Origin: Dehalococcoidia bacterium
GTDB taxonomy: Bacteria > Chloroflexota > Dehalococcoidia > Dehalococcoidales > W111
Direction of reading: 5' to 3'
Assembly (NCBI GenBank): GCA_011191985.1
Contig: DUEU01000080.1
Location: forward strand, 1 to 54,812
Length of the DNA stretch: 54,812 bases
Both the position numbers and the translations under genes were made by a program. Shown here piece by piece: positions 1-9,850 of the stretch. The notes beneath the pieces were generated by a model, which saw only the letters and a program-made list of their open reading frames with translations, did no database searches and was not told the DNA's origin. Position 1 is the first letter of the stretch; each line of letters starts with the position of its first letter.

Positions 1-2
1 AG

Positions 3-407
3 ATGGCTGAAAAAGGCGAAATATCAACAAGAAAAGCTTGGACAATTGTACTATTATCGTTGATAGATGATATCGTCATACTGGCAGTGGTCATCGGGAT
101 ACTGTGGTATTTCAAGGTGGAACTTCCACTATGGGCGATGATAGCCATCGGGTTGGCCCTCGGCAGTTATATTTTTTTCAGGACATGGGCGGTATTGCCT
201 AGCGTACGCCGCAGAAAGATAACTGGCTCTGAAGGGATGATTGGCATTGTAGGTGAGGTTACAAAGTCTTTGAAACCCACCGGCGTTATCCGAGTTGCCG
301 GTGAGAGCTGGCAGGCCGAGTCTATTGAAGGGCAGATAGAGGTCGGGGAGGAAGTCGAAGTTCTCGCTATATACCGTTTAAAACTAGAGGTTAAACGCAA
401 AATATAG
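3..407 (+). CDS. NfeD-like membrane protein (TM helices plus C-terminal OB-fold-like domain)
   Basis: N-terminal hydrophobic helices followed by GSEGMIGIVGEVTKSLKPTGVIRVAGESWQAES..., typical of the NfeD C-terminal domain. Confidence 0.75.
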   Translation: MAEKGEISTRKAWTIVLLSLIDDIVILAVVIGILWYFKVELPLWAMIAIGLALGSYIFFRTWAVLPSVRRRKITGSEGMIGIVGEVTKSLKPTGVIRVAGESWQAESIEGQIEVGEEVEVLAIYRLKLEVKRKI

Positions 408-643
408 GAACAATAGAGAAAGTTATATTGCGCTTTACCAGTCGATAAAATTGGGGTACCACATCTCACGTGCTACCCGTATCCCCGAACTGCCCGAAGG
501 ACGTAAAATACATGATTCTAAGAAAGCGGATTATCAAGCGTCCCCGAAGGAGAAAGCGAACAGAAAAGAGGGAAATTCAACCTGCTTTAGCGGGGGTTAA
601 ATGTTAGCTATGTCACCAACCACTTCGGAGAAAAACCGCCTAG

Positions 644-769
644 AGCTATGATTTCGTGATGGACAGGACTGCCAATGGCAGAGCCTTAAAGATACTGACC
701 ATTGATGAATATACCCGGGAGTGCCTTAGCTTTGTGGTGAAGATGATGAAATCATTGCTCTTATTTTGA
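644..769 (+). pseudogene. IS3-family transposase (OrfB, integrase core) relic
   Basis: Reads SYDFVMDRTANGRALKILTIDEYTRECLSFVVK, characteristic of the DDE region of IS3 OrfB; no intact flanking ORF. Confidence 0.7.
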
Positions 770-819
770 AGATCACCATATGCGATCTGAATAATAGCAA
801 ACAATAAGGAGGAATAGAA

Positions 820-2235
820 ATGGTAAATGAAGTTGACCAGGAGAAATACCTCAGGCTCAGCCCGTATGTGCCATATGACTCTAGCCTAGAAGTCTATGTG
901 CAAAGTGAAGGGCACTCAGCTGTTTCGCCTACTGCCGGAGGGGTTCACCCTTTTGAATATACCGGATGGTGTGATGAGGAGCTATCCTGGCATAATTATT
1001 GCTACCTCCATGCCGGTTTAAATCCCACCGGCACTTATCACATTAAGGGCCCCGATGTTCTCAAAGTATTCTCCAGTCACTGCGTCAATAGTTTTGCGAA
1101 CTTCCCGGTGGGTAAGGGTAAACACGGTATCATGTGTAATGAAGATGGATATATTGTGCAGGATGGTATGGTGCTGCGGCTCGGTGAAGATGAATTTATC
1201 ACTTACTGGATGTTTCCATACATCGCATATGCCTTACAGAAAGGAAATTGTAACGTTAGGGGTGAACTTCTAACAGGCAAGGTCTTCCTTTATCAGTTGG
1301 CTGGCCCCCGGTCGCTGGAAGTAGTCGAGGCAGCCACCGGAGAAGACCTCCGTGATATTAAATTTATCCATTTTCGTGATAGCCGCATCGATGGCCGGAA
1401 AGTCACTATTCTCCGCATGGGCATGGCAGGCACACTGGCTTATGAAGTTCACGGTCAGATACAGGATGCTATCCTGGTCTATAATGCACTCCTTAAAGCC
1501 GGTAAGGCATTCGGAATCCGTAGACTGGGCAGACATGCCTATCGCAATGCTCATACCGAAGGCGGTTTCCCCCAGATGTCAATTCATTACCAGGGTAGCT
1601 ATGATAAGGGTTTTATAGAGTTCTTACAGAAGGCGGAAAAAGAGGCACCTGTATTTGGGCTTGGAAGACATACATTTACAGGTAGTCTCGAACCAGACAT
1701 ACGGCTGCACTGGCGCAATCCGGTGGAGGTTGGCTGGACCGGCATGATCAAGTTTGACCATGACTTCATCGGCCGTAAAGCCCTCGAAAAAGAGATGGTA
1801 AACCCAAGACGGCAGATGGTGACCCTGGTCTGGAACGCTGAGGATTGCCTGGATGTTTATCGCTCACAATTCCAACCCGGTGAGCCATACAATCATATGG
1901 AACTAGTAGAGGACTATTCATATCTAATTGGTAGCGCCGAATATCATGCTGATAAGGTGTTGATGGATGGCCAGTTCATTGGAATCAGCTCAGGCCGCAT
2001 GTTCAGTCCTTACTACCATGAGATGATTTCCTTATGCTCCATTAATACTACCTTCAGTGGTCTAGGCACAGAAGTTACTGTGCTCTGGGGGAACCGTGGA
2101 ACAAGGCAAAAGGAAATCCGGGCGACCGTCTCCCGCTTCCCGTATATAGATAAGGATCGCAATGAGCATTTCGATGTCAACCAGATCCCACGTCCAGATG
2201 TGAGAAGTAATTCTGAGAGCAATCAGAAGCTATAA
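820..2235 (+). CDS. GcvT-family aminomethyltransferase/tetrahydrofolate-dependent demethylase-like protein
   Basis: 471 aa; GcvT-fold segments (GPRSLEVVEAATGEDLRDIKF, AYEVHGQ, VGWTGMIKFDHDFIGRKALEKE); AAGGAGG RBS upstream. Confidence 0.75.
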   Translation: MVNEVDQEKYLRLSPYVPYDSSLEVYVQSEGHSAVSPTAGGVHPFEYTGWCDEELSWHNYCYLHAGLNPTGTYHIKGPDVLKVFSSHCVNSFANFPVGKGKHGIMCNEDGYIVQDGMVLRLGEDEFITYWMFPYIAYALQKGNCNVRGELLTGKVFLYQLAGPRSLEVVEAATGEDLRDIKFIHFRDSRIDGRKVTILRMGMAGTLAYEVHGQIQDAILVYNALLKAGKAFGIRRLGRHAYRNAHTEGGFPQMSIHYQGSYDKGFIEFLQKAEKEAPVFGLGRHTFTGSLEPDIRLHWRNPVEVGWTGMIKFDHDFIGRKALEKEMVNPRRQMVTLVWNAEDCLDVYRSQFQPGEPYNHMELVEDYSYLIGSAEYHADKVLMDGQFIGISSGRMFSPYYHEMISLCSINTTFSGLGTEVTVLWGNRGTRQKEIRATVSRFPYIDKDRNEHFDVNQIPRPDVRSNSESNQKL

Positions 2236-2339
2236 GCAAGCATTATTTCAGGTAGAGACAGGGCCTGCTTGAACTCCCCGTTCACTTTAGTTAATTTACT
2301 CCATAATGTCACAGTAGCTTATTTTGTGCAAATAAAAGA

Positions 2340-2369
2340 AGGGCCTAGAGTAGTTTCACTCTAGGCCCT
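2340..2369. terminator. Strong hairpin between convergent genes, likely bidirectional terminator
   Basis: AGGGCCTAGAGT-agtttc-ACTCTAGGCCCT, 12 bp perfect stem, A-rich before and T/A-rich after. Confidence 0.8.
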
Positions 2370-2386
2370 AATAGATAATAATTGCC

Positions 2387-3364
2387 CTATTTCTTTAGGT
2401 TCAACCGGTCCAGTGGTGAAAACTTCTGGTGCTGTATAGCTATGTGGCTTGATGCCAGATTTACATAGTGCCTCACCATTTCTAGTGTGGAGTGCCCCAG
2501 TATCTGCTGAAGACTAAATACATCACCGCCATTAATCAGAAACCTTGTAGCAAAAGTATGCCTACAAAGGTGAGCGTGAAGCCTGTAAACCCCTGATCTC
2601 TTTCTTAGCCTGGTAAACATTAATTTCATACTATTCTCGGTCAATGGTTGGCTACTAGTAGATAGGAATACATTATTAGTAACAGGATTATTCGGTTTGG
2701 GCCTAAAACGGAACAAGTAGCGCTGTAGCACCCTTTGGGCATTATTACCAATAGGCACGATACGCTCCTTTTTACCCTTACCCATCACCTTAAGGTATCC
2801 CTCATCCGTGTGAACATCATCCATCTTCAAATTAACAATTTCGCCTATCCTGAGTCCGGTGTCAAGCAGAATCATAAATAGAGTCTGGTTCCTGGCATGA
2901 GAGGGTGATGTACTAAAAGTGTTGAGTATTGCCCCTATTTCTTCATCTGACAGCGTAGAAACGACTTTCCTGCTGACCTTTGGTGTCTTTAGATCTTTGG
3001 CTGGGTTATTTTGAGCCAATCCTTCTTCTACTAACCAATTAAAGAAGGCTCTTAGGGTTCTGACATGGCCATGAATGGTTGCCGATGACAATAACTCTAT
3101 TTTTGCTGGGGTGTAGGGGTGGCCGCTGTATCTAGTTCTCCTCATGAGATAGAGAACATACTCCCGAAGTAGTTTTGTATAAATAGTATCCAATGAATAG
3201 GGAAGCTGCCTGCTTTTTACGTAGTTATGAAGACTCTTTAAGTTTGCCGAATACCAGCTAATCGTTTTTGGGCTCTTACCCTCGGCCCTGTTACAAACCT
3301 CATAGTATTCTATGAGTTCAGATAGCTTATATTCCTTCTCTGGGGTATTTACCACAGTTGTCAT
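2387..3364 (-). CDS. Tyrosine recombinase/integrase (XerC/D-like)
   Basis: 325 aa with SAM-like N-domain; catalytic motifs DTGLRIGEIVNL, HLCRHTFATRFL, LGHSTLEMVRHYV. Confidence 0.93.
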   Translation of the reverse strand: MTTVVNTPEKEYKLSELIEYYEVCNRAEGKSPKTISWYSANLKSLHNYVKSRQLPYSLDTIYTKLLREYVLYLMRRTRYSGHPYTPAKIELLSSATIHGHVRTLRAFFNWLVEEGLAQNNPAKDLKTPKVSRKVVSTLSDEEIGAILNTFSTSPSHARNQTLFMILLDTGLRIGEIVNLKMDDVHTDEGYLKVMGKGKKERIVPIGNNAQRVLQRYLFRFRPKPNNPVTNNVFLSTSSQPLTENSMKLMFTRLRKRSGVYRLHAHLCRHTFATRFLINGGDVFSLQQILGHSTLEMVRHYVNLASSHIAIQHQKFSPLDRLNLKK

Positions 3365-3424
3365 GCTGGATCTTAGCCTCCATTATTTTATTTTGTCGGT
3401 TAGACCCAGCGCTTGACGAAATAG

Positions 3425-3517
3425 TCAGGGTGTCAAGCCGAATCAGGGTGTCAAAACTAGCCATTTCACCTCCTTTCCTATCTGATTTGACACTCCATGA
3501 CTTTTAATCAGGGTGTC
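3425..3517 (+). repeat. Three direct copies of TCAGGGTGTC upstream of the integrase gene
   Basis: Exact decamers at 3425-3434, 3443-3452 and 3508-3517. Confidence 0.8.
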
Positions 3518-3545
3518 GCAGGTTCGAGACCTGCACGGCCTACTA
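3498..3545 (+). other. tRNA-Lys(UUU)-like 3' fragment, probable attachment-site remnant
   Basis: TGA-CTTTTAA-TCA anticodon-like segment, then T-arm GCAGG-TTCGAGA-CCTGC and acceptor-like ACGGCCT-A-CTA; no matching 5' half upstream. Confidence 0.65.
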
Positions 3546-3792
3546 GCTAAATTCCCTTGTCTTCTAACGGATTTCTAACGAATACTTCTCCAATCAGCTT
3601 TTGCGACGTTTCCTCCAGTATCTAGTCCATGGCATCGACAGGGGCTCGGAAATCGCCCTACTACTGCATCTTTATACCATTTATCAAAGTCATCCCCTAA
3701 GTAAAAAACTGTGATTCAACTTGCTTCCGGTGCGTCCTTAGGGCTATAGACAGGGAAATGAGGATGTGTCTCCAACCATATACATATTCAGA

Positions 3793-3821
3793 TTGACAAC
3801 TCTATCATACTCTATTATTCT
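3793..3821 (+). promoter_or_regulatory. Sigma70-like promoter upstream of the DUF35-thiolase operon
   Basis: TTGACA-N17-TATTCT. Confidence 0.5.
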
Positions 3822-3937
3822 AAATTAAGGCATTAACAAATAATAGAATATATCTATCAGGAATAACCGCTGGTCATCGGCAAGAAGTGAGTAAATTGAT
3901 CAGTATTTTTTAATTTAATAAAGAGAGGGTTAGACGA

Positions 3938-4378
3938 GTAAAAGAGTACATAGACTTTCCAAACAGGCCATTACCCGACGTCGATAACAAAGAAGGGGCA
4001 CCTTTCTGGGAGGGAACACGTAAAGGAGAGATACGCTTTCCCTATTGCCGTAGTTGCAGCCGATTTCATTGGTATCCGTCTATGCTATGTCCGTTCTGCC
4101 ATTCACCGGATACTGAGTGGCGAGCAATTACACAACGGCCTAAGGTGTATACCTGGACTTACGTAAGACGTCCCCTTAGCCCTCTTTTTGCCATCCTGGG
4201 CCCACACATTGTAGCCCTGGTGGAATTTGACAAAACTCCAGGCATTTACCTTGTAACCAACCTTGTTGACTGCCAGCCCGAGGAGGTGTATATCGGGATG
4301 CCTTTAGAAGTCGTTTTCCAGAGGATCAATGATAAGCTTACGATGCCGCTCTTCAAGCCACAAAGGCCCCGTCATTAA
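3938..4378 (+). CDS. DUF35 (Zn-ribbon plus OB-fold) acyl-CoA-associated protein; coding clearly extends upstream of the tracked ATG at 4082
   Basis: Upstream in-frame translation ...PLPDVDNKEGAPFWEGTRKGEIRFPYCRSCSRFHWYPSMLCPFCHSPDTEWRAI completes the rubredoxin-like CxxC...CxxC; exact start uncertain. Confidence 0.75.
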   Translation, partial: VKEYIDFPNRPLPDVDNKEGAPFWEGTRKGEIRFPYCRSCSRFHWYPSMLCPFCHSPDTEWRAITQRPKVYTWTYVRRPLSPLFAILGPHIVALVEFDKTPGIYLVTNLVDCQPEEVYIGMPLEVVFQRINDKLTMPLFKPQRPRH

Positions 4379-4406
4379 AACCCAGTGCTAGAGAAAGGGT
4401 ACCGAC

Positions 4407-5579
4407 ATGGAGAACTTGCGTGACAAAATAGCCATCGTCGGCATAGGAGAAACTGAATATGTTCGCAGTTCCGACCGGGGAGTTAAGGCACTTATAATTG
4501 AAGCCGTTCAAAAGGCGCTTGACGATGCCAAGATTACTCCCCGGCAGGTAGATGGAATTGTTACCGAGGGGCTGATTGTGCCCAATCTGCTCACCCATTT
4601 GGAACTGGCTTATAACCTTGGGATACATCACCGCTTCAGTGCCACCATATCGGGCAGTGGTGGGGGTAATGTAGGTTTAGCTTTGGTTGCTGCCCAAGCT
4701 ATCGCTTCAGGGCAGGCCGATGTTATCCTGACGTATTACAGCAATAACTTTGGGTTGCGAGGCCGGCAGCTTTTTCACGAGGGCGGTCTCGACACCAATA
4801 ACTTAAAAGCGGTTTTTGAGACACCATATGGTGCCAGCGGCCCGCCTGTTCACCTCGCCATGGTCGCCCATCGCTACATGCATGAGTACGGTCTTACCAC
4901 CCGGCAGCTTGCCTCTATTGCAGTAAACCAGCGTCGTAATGCTGTTCTCAATGGCAAAGGGGTAATGAAAAAGCCTCTCAGCTACGAAGACTATGAGAAC
5001 AGCCCGATGGTAGCAGATCCGTTAAGGATTCCTGATTGCTGCCTTATGAATGACGGGGCCTGTGCCTGGGTAATGACCTCCGCCGAGCGAGCCAGGGACT
5101 GTCCTAACGTACCGGTATATGTCATGGGAGCCGGCTTTGACAGTTTCCCGATGGCTGATGCCGATGCCTTTACCCAGGGGGGGGCGCATTACCTCAATAA
5201 GCCAAACGAACGTATTGCCTTAGAGAGGGCGCTGAAGATGGCGGGCATTACTCGAGATGACCTGGACTTTGCCGAGATATACGACGCCTTTACCATTATG
5301 CTGGTGCGTTTCTTTGAGGACCTTGGCTTTTGTAAGGTAGGTGAGGGCGGGGCGTTTGCCGAGAGCGGGGTTATCAGCCTCGAAGGGGCACTTCCGGTAA
5401 ATACGCACGGTGGCCACCTCTCTCACTCCTATCTGAATTGTGCTACTCATGTGGTTGAGGCGGTCCGGCAGCTACGAGGTGAGGCCGGTGCTTGCCAGGT
5501 ACGGGATGCCAAGGTCGGTTTAGTCCATGGTGGTACGGCTATGGGCGATGCTGCCAGTTTAATTCTGAGAAGAGACTAG
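4407..5579 (+). CDS. Thiolase family protein (SCP-x/acetyl-CoA acetyltransferase-like)
   Basis: IVGIGETEYVRS start, DLDFAEIYDAFTIM, NTHGGHLSHSY, GLVHGGTAMGDAASLIL; adjacent to DUF35. Confidence 0.9.
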   Translation: MENLRDKIAIVGIGETEYVRSSDRGVKALIIEAVQKALDDAKITPRQVDGIVTEGLIVPNLLTHLELAYNLGIHHRFSATISGSGGGNVGLALVAAQAIASGQADVILTYYSNNFGLRGRQLFHEGGLDTNNLKAVFETPYGASGPPVHLAMVAHRYMHEYGLTTRQLASIAVNQRRNAVLNGKGVMKKPLSYEDYENSPMVADPLRIPDCCLMNDGACAWVMTSAERARDCPNVPVYVMGAGFDSFPMADADAFTQGGAHYLNKPNERIALERALKMAGITRDDLDFAEIYDAFTIMLVRFFEDLGFCKVGEGGAFAESGVISLEGALPVNTHGGHLSHSYLNCATHVVEAVRQLRGEAGACQVRDAKVGLVHGGTAMGDAASLILRRD

Positions 5580-5604
5580 GTGATTACGTTACTAAGGAGG
5601 GAAT

Positions 5605-6825
5605 ATGGAGGGACTGTCTCCGGTACTCGATGGTATAAGGGTCATTGATGTAACACAGCACGGGGCCGCTCCTATGGCCAGTTGTCTGCTGGCACAGTGG
5701 GGAGCTGAGGTAATCCACATTGAACATCCAGTAAAAGGCGACGGCGGACGGGGGCTCCAGGCGGGAGGGGCCGTCAGCATTCAACAGCATAAGATTAACT
5801 ATGTTTGGGAACTTGTTAACTTAAACAAAAAAAGCCTGACGGCTGACCTAGCTCAGCAGGAGGGGAGGGAGATAATATACCGGCTGGCGGCCAGGTCTGA
5901 CGTTTTCCTGTCTAACCTGAGGCCCCGCGAAGTAGAGAAATTCGAAATGCATTATGAGACGCTGAAGAAGAGAAATCCTGAAATTATCTATGCCAATCTC
6001 ACTGGCTACGGACCCAAGGGCCCCGATGCTAATTCTCCGGGCTGGGACGATAGTGCCTATTTCTCCAGAGCCGGCATAATCCATACCATGTCGGAGGAAG
6101 GAGAGGTACCTGTTTCGTCGCGCCCCGCTCTTGGTGATTTCCCTACCGGGATGGCATGTGCCTTCGGTATTATGATAGCCCTCTTCGCGCGCCAGAGACT
6201 GGGTATCGGACAGGAATTATACACATCTCTGTTCAACAGTGGCGTTTGGGCGTCTATGTTCGATGTCCAAGGGGCGCTGCTTACCCATCAGGACCCTCCG
6301 GAATATAGAAGAGATTCAGTACCTAATCCACTGGGTAATACCTATAAGACAAAGGATGGCCGGTGGATAAGACTGACCATGTTGCAGCCGGACCCTTATT
6401 GGCCCGGCTTTTGCCAAGCGATAGGCCAGGAAGAATTGCACAACGATCCGCGCTTCGATTCAATACAAAAAAGAGCGGAAAATAACGTTGCCTTGATTAA
6501 AATCATTGAGGAAGCTATTGCCAGGAGGACCGCGGAGGAATGGACGGTACGGCTTAGTGAGTTCGGGCTCAGTTTCGGACTGATACAGAAACCTTCCGAG
6601 GTGGCCCACGACCCTCAGGCCCGGGCCAATGAATTTTTCACACCGGTGAACCACCCGAACTATGGCCCCACTGAGCTGGTGCTGGCCCCCGTCAAGTTCA
6701 GCAAGACGCCGGGCGCGTTCCGGACACCGGCCCCCGAGTTTGGACAACATACCGAAGAAATATTACTTGAGATGGGTTATAGCTGGGACGATATTGGCCA
6801 TCTCAGGGATAAAAAAGCGATATAA
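5605..6825 (+). CDS. CaiB/BaiF family (class III) CoA-transferase
   Basis: LDGIRVIDVTQHGAAPMASCLLAQWGAEVIHIEHP; VNLNKKSLTADL; retained Asp in PALGDFPTGM. Confidence 0.92.
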   Translation: MEGLSPVLDGIRVIDVTQHGAAPMASCLLAQWGAEVIHIEHPVKGDGGRGLQAGGAVSIQQHKINYVWELVNLNKKSLTADLAQQEGREIIYRLAARSDVFLSNLRPREVEKFEMHYETLKKRNPEIIYANLTGYGPKGPDANSPGWDDSAYFSRAGIIHTMSEEGEVPVSSRPALGDFPTGMACAFGIMIALFARQRLGIGQELYTSLFNSGVWASMFDVQGALLTHQDPPEYRRDSVPNPLGNTYKTKDGRWIRLTMLQPDPYWPGFCQAIGQEELHNDPRFDSIQKRAENNVALIKIIEEAIARRTAEEWTVRLSEFGLSFGLIQKPSEVAHDPQARANEFFTPVNHPNYGPTELVLAPVKFSKTPGAFRTPAPEFGQHTEEILLEMGYSWDDIGHLRDKKAI

Positions 6826-7038
6826 GCTGAGAGCTGAAAATTAGCCAAATTAATGCTATTGTTTTATCTGTTTATACCTATACAATGTGGGCATAACTAT
6901 AAAAAGGTCTGCCACATCTCAAAGCTAAATCCTCAAGGCTAAGGCATTAACTATAACAAAGAACTATCTATATAATGTAATGTTGTTGTAGCATTGATTT
7001 GATACTATGAGAAAAAGGGATGAATAACAAGGAGGGAA

Positions 7039-7587
7039 ATGGAAGTGAAAGTGAATGAGCAAACGAGGAAGAAAAGTGAGGAAGACAAACACATTAGCCT
7101 CGTAATCAATGGGAATCAATATTCTCTGGAGGTGGGGTATGGCTCTTATCAAGTCAAACCGTCAGACACACTGGCCTATACACTTAGAGAGACACTCGGC
7201 CTTACCGGTACCAAGGTATCCTGCGATGATGGTGCCTGTGGAAGCTGTACCGTCCTCATGAGCAGCAAGGCGGTTCCTTCCTGCATGATCCTTACTGTTG
7301 AGTGTGCAGGCAAAGATATTACCACCATTGAAGGACTCGGCGACCCAAAAACGGGGACACTGGATCCGCTTCAGCAGTCTTTTGTTGACCATACCGCCTT
7401 TCAGTGCGGCTTTTGCACCCCGGGCATGATCATGAGTGCGAAGGCACTCCTCAATGAAAATCCTCACCCCACTGAGGAAGAGATCAAAGAGGCCCTTTCG
7501 GGGAATTTCTGCCGGTGTATCAGCCATTACCAAGTCCTGGAAGCTGTTCTGGCTGCTTCTGAAAAGGATGGCGGAGACAATGATTGA
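7039..7587 (+). CDS. (2Fe-2S) small subunit of xanthine dehydrogenase-family molybdenum hydroxylase
   Basis: DDGACGSCTVLM, FQCGFCTPGMIMSAKALL, EALSGNFCRCISHYQ. Confidence 0.95.
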   Translation: MEVKVNEQTRKKSEEDKHISLVINGNQYSLEVGYGSYQVKPSDTLAYTLRETLGLTGTKVSCDDGACGSCTVLMSSKAVPSCMILTVECAGKDITTIEGLGDPKTGTLDPLQQSFVDHTAFQCGFCTPGMIMSAKALLNENPHPTEEEIKEALSGNFCRCISHYQVLEAVLAASEKDGGDND

Positions 7588-9850
7588 TTCTTACAGATAC
7601 ATTGGAAAGGAAACACCAAGGAGGGACGGGGCAGAGGTCGTCACTGGAAGTGCGGAATATGTTGATGATATCAGGTTCACCAATTTGCTTTATGGGGAGG
7701 TCCTCCGCAGCCCGCATCCCCATGCGCGTATCAAGCAGATTGAAAAGAGTAAAGCGGAGGTACTTGGCGGGGTTGAAGCAATACTTACCTGGGAGAATGT
7801 ACCTGACTGGAAATTCGGTACCCCGACTATTTTCCGCATCCTCGACCGCAAGGTCCGATTTGTCGGGGACGCGGTAGCTATTATTGCCGCGAGGACCAAG
7901 GATATAGCGAGGGAAGCAGCCAGGCTCATTGAGGTTGAATATGAAGTTCTACCGCCTGTTTTTGACATGGAGGCGGCGATGAAGCCTGGTGCTCCTCAGT
8001 TATATGAAGAGTTACCGGGCAATAAACTTCCCCTCTACGCTCCTGTTCTCGGGCCTAAGTCTCTAACCGAAATAGTCATGGGGGATGTGGAAAAGGGCTT
8101 TGCCGAAGCCGATGTCATAGCAGAAGGAACCTTTGGGTATGAAAATATCCCTAATCCCCTCCCACCCGAACCCCCGAGCGCAGTAGCTCTATGGCAGGAG
8201 CCTAACAAGGTGACAGTCTGGGTCTCCAACCAACAAGTATGGCTCAACAGGAAAATCCTGTCCGAGATATTTGGAGACAACGTTGAGGTGAGAGCGATTG
8301 GGGGTCCCTGTGGTGGAAGCTACGGATCAAAGGTTATGTCATGGCAGGTCCAGTGTTACGCGGCCGCATTAAGCAAGGCCACGGGCAAGCCGGTAAAGGT
8401 ATGTTTTTCCAAGGAAGAGCATCTTGCTGCCTTTGTCCTGCGTCCTGAAACACGTATCCATGCCAGAGTGGGCATGAAGAAGGACGGTACCGTAACGGCA
8501 ATTTCTGGCAAGTGGCTCCTTGGTACCGGATACTATTCCATGACTACCCAGGCACAACTTTCAGTCGGCGCCGGCGAGGCTCAGATTGCTGTTCGTTGTG
8601 CTAACTGGGATGTGAAACCCACGATTGTATGTACCAACAGGAACGCCTCGGGTATTGTAAGGGGTTTTGGCGGCCAGGAGCTGAAGTGTGCTCTTATACC
8701 CTTGTTGAGTCTAGCCATGGAAAAGGCGGACCTCGATCCTTTCGAGGTTTTAAAGAAAAACTACCTGAAACCCGGTGATGGATATTACTGGCGTGACGGA
8801 AACTGGTACAGCTATCGGGGCGTCGATTATACAAAGGCCATGGAGAAAGGTGCCCAAACCTTTGGCTGGAAAGCCAAGTGGAAAGGGTGGCTTAAGCCTA
8901 CTGCGCTGAATGGCACAAAACGAACGGGGGTTGGGGTTGGGATTCATGGAAATGCGGATATAGGGGAGGATGTATCGGAAGCGTACGTGCGTCTCGACCC
9001 TGAGGGACGCGCCGTAATCTACTCCAGTGTCACGGAACACGGGACCGGGCAGAGGAGCAACTGCATTAAGGTTGTTGCTGAGGTCCTTCAATTACCTTTG
9101 GAGGCGGTATCTATTACCCCAAGTGACACGCTTATCACTCCTGTCGAGTGGGGGCCAGCGGGCTCAAGAGGGACATATGCCATTTTAAGCGCCGCTATTG
9201 CGGCGGCCGAGGATGCGAAGCAAAAGCTGCTCCAGTTTACCGCTCCTTTGCTTGGGGTAGGTATGGGGGACCTAGAAACTGAGGATGGCTTCATATGGGT
9301 TAAAAACCGTCCAGATAATCGCATAACATGGAAAGATGCGCTGGAATTGCGGACCGTTCTGGGCCACGGACGTTTCAACCCTGACTATAGCTTCGCAAAC
9401 TGCATGATGAGCTTTGTTGAAGTTGAGGTTGATACAGAGACAGGGAAGGTTACCTTACTGCGTGTTGTCAACGCTACGGATGTAGGCCAGATTATAGACC
9501 CGCCGGGTATTCGAGGACAACTTAACGGATGTCTGGGCACAGCCGGTATAGACAGTGCCCTCTTCGAGGAGACTGTCCTGGACCGGGCCACGGGTTGTGT
9601 ACTTAATGCCAACATGATTGACTATAAATGGCGTACCTTTTCAGAGTTGCCGCCGATTGACAATGTAATCATGGAAACCCCTTTCCCCTCCCACCGGTTT
9701 GGTGCTGTCGGCATTGGTGAAGTAGCAACCTCGCCAGGTCCTTCAGCAGTGCTGATGGCCACATCAAACGCCATCGGTGTCTGGCTCCATGAATATCCGG
9801 TCACACCACAGAGAGTACTGGAGGCACTGGGTAAGGTTGGCTCAAAATGA
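7568..9850 (+). CDS. Molybdopterin-binding large subunit of xanthine dehydrogenase-family hydroxylase
   Basis: Start MAETMIDSYRYIGKETPRRDGAEVVTGSAEYVDDI (ORF-track start at 7436 is too early, inside the small subunit); GGSYGSK, RGFGGQE, VGIGEVATSPGPSA. Confidence 0.92.
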   Translation: MAETMIDSYRYIGKETPRRDGAEVVTGSAEYVDDIRFTNLLYGEVLRSPHPHARIKQIEKSKAEVLGGVEAILTWENVPDWKFGTPTIFRILDRKVRFVGDAVAIIAARTKDIAREAARLIEVEYEVLPPVFDMEAAMKPGAPQLYEELPGNKLPLYAPVLGPKSLTEIVMGDVEKGFAEADVIAEGTFGYENIPNPLPPEPPSAVALWQEPNKVTVWVSNQQVWLNRKILSEIFGDNVEVRAIGGPCGGSYGSKVMSWQVQCYAAALSKATGKPVKVCFSKEEHLAAFVLRPETRIHARVGMKKDGTVTAISGKWLLGTGYYSMTTQAQLSVGAGEAQIAVRCANWDVKPTIVCTNRNASGIVRGFGGQELKCALIPLLSLAMEKADLDPFEVLKKNYLKPGDGYYWRDGNWYSYRGVDYTKAMEKGAQTFGWKAKWKGWLKPTALNGTKRTGVGVGIHGNADIGEDVSEAYVRLDPEGRAVIYSSVTEHGTGQRSNCIKVVAEVLQLPLEAVSITPSDTLITPVEWGPAGSRGTYAILSAAIAAAEDAKQKLLQFTAPLLGVGMGDLETEDGFIWVKNRPDNRITWKDALELRTVLGHGRFNPDYSFANCMMSFVEVEVDTETGKVTLLRVVNATDVGQIIDPPGIRGQLNGCLGTAGIDSALFEETVLDRATGCVLNANMIDYKWRTFSELPPIDNVIMETPFPSHRFGAVGIGEVATSPGPSAVLMATSNAIGVWLHEYPVTPQRVLEALGKVGSK

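Noticed and set aside
167-469. Numerous 60-200 aa ORFs antisense to or overlapping annotated genes across the window
   Set aside because: No recognisable domains, biased composition and full overlap with confident CDSs; treated as shadow ORFs.
3425-3517. Direct repeats considered as a minimal CRISPR array
   Set aside because: Repeats are only 10 bp, spacing is irregular and no cas genes are present; they fit an integrase site better. No CRISPR array was seen in the window.
7436-7567. Tracked N-terminal extension of the molybdenum hydroxylase large subunit
   Set aside because: This segment overlaps the small-subunit gene in another frame; homologous sequence starts at MAETMIDSYRYIG (7568) or MIDSYR (7580).
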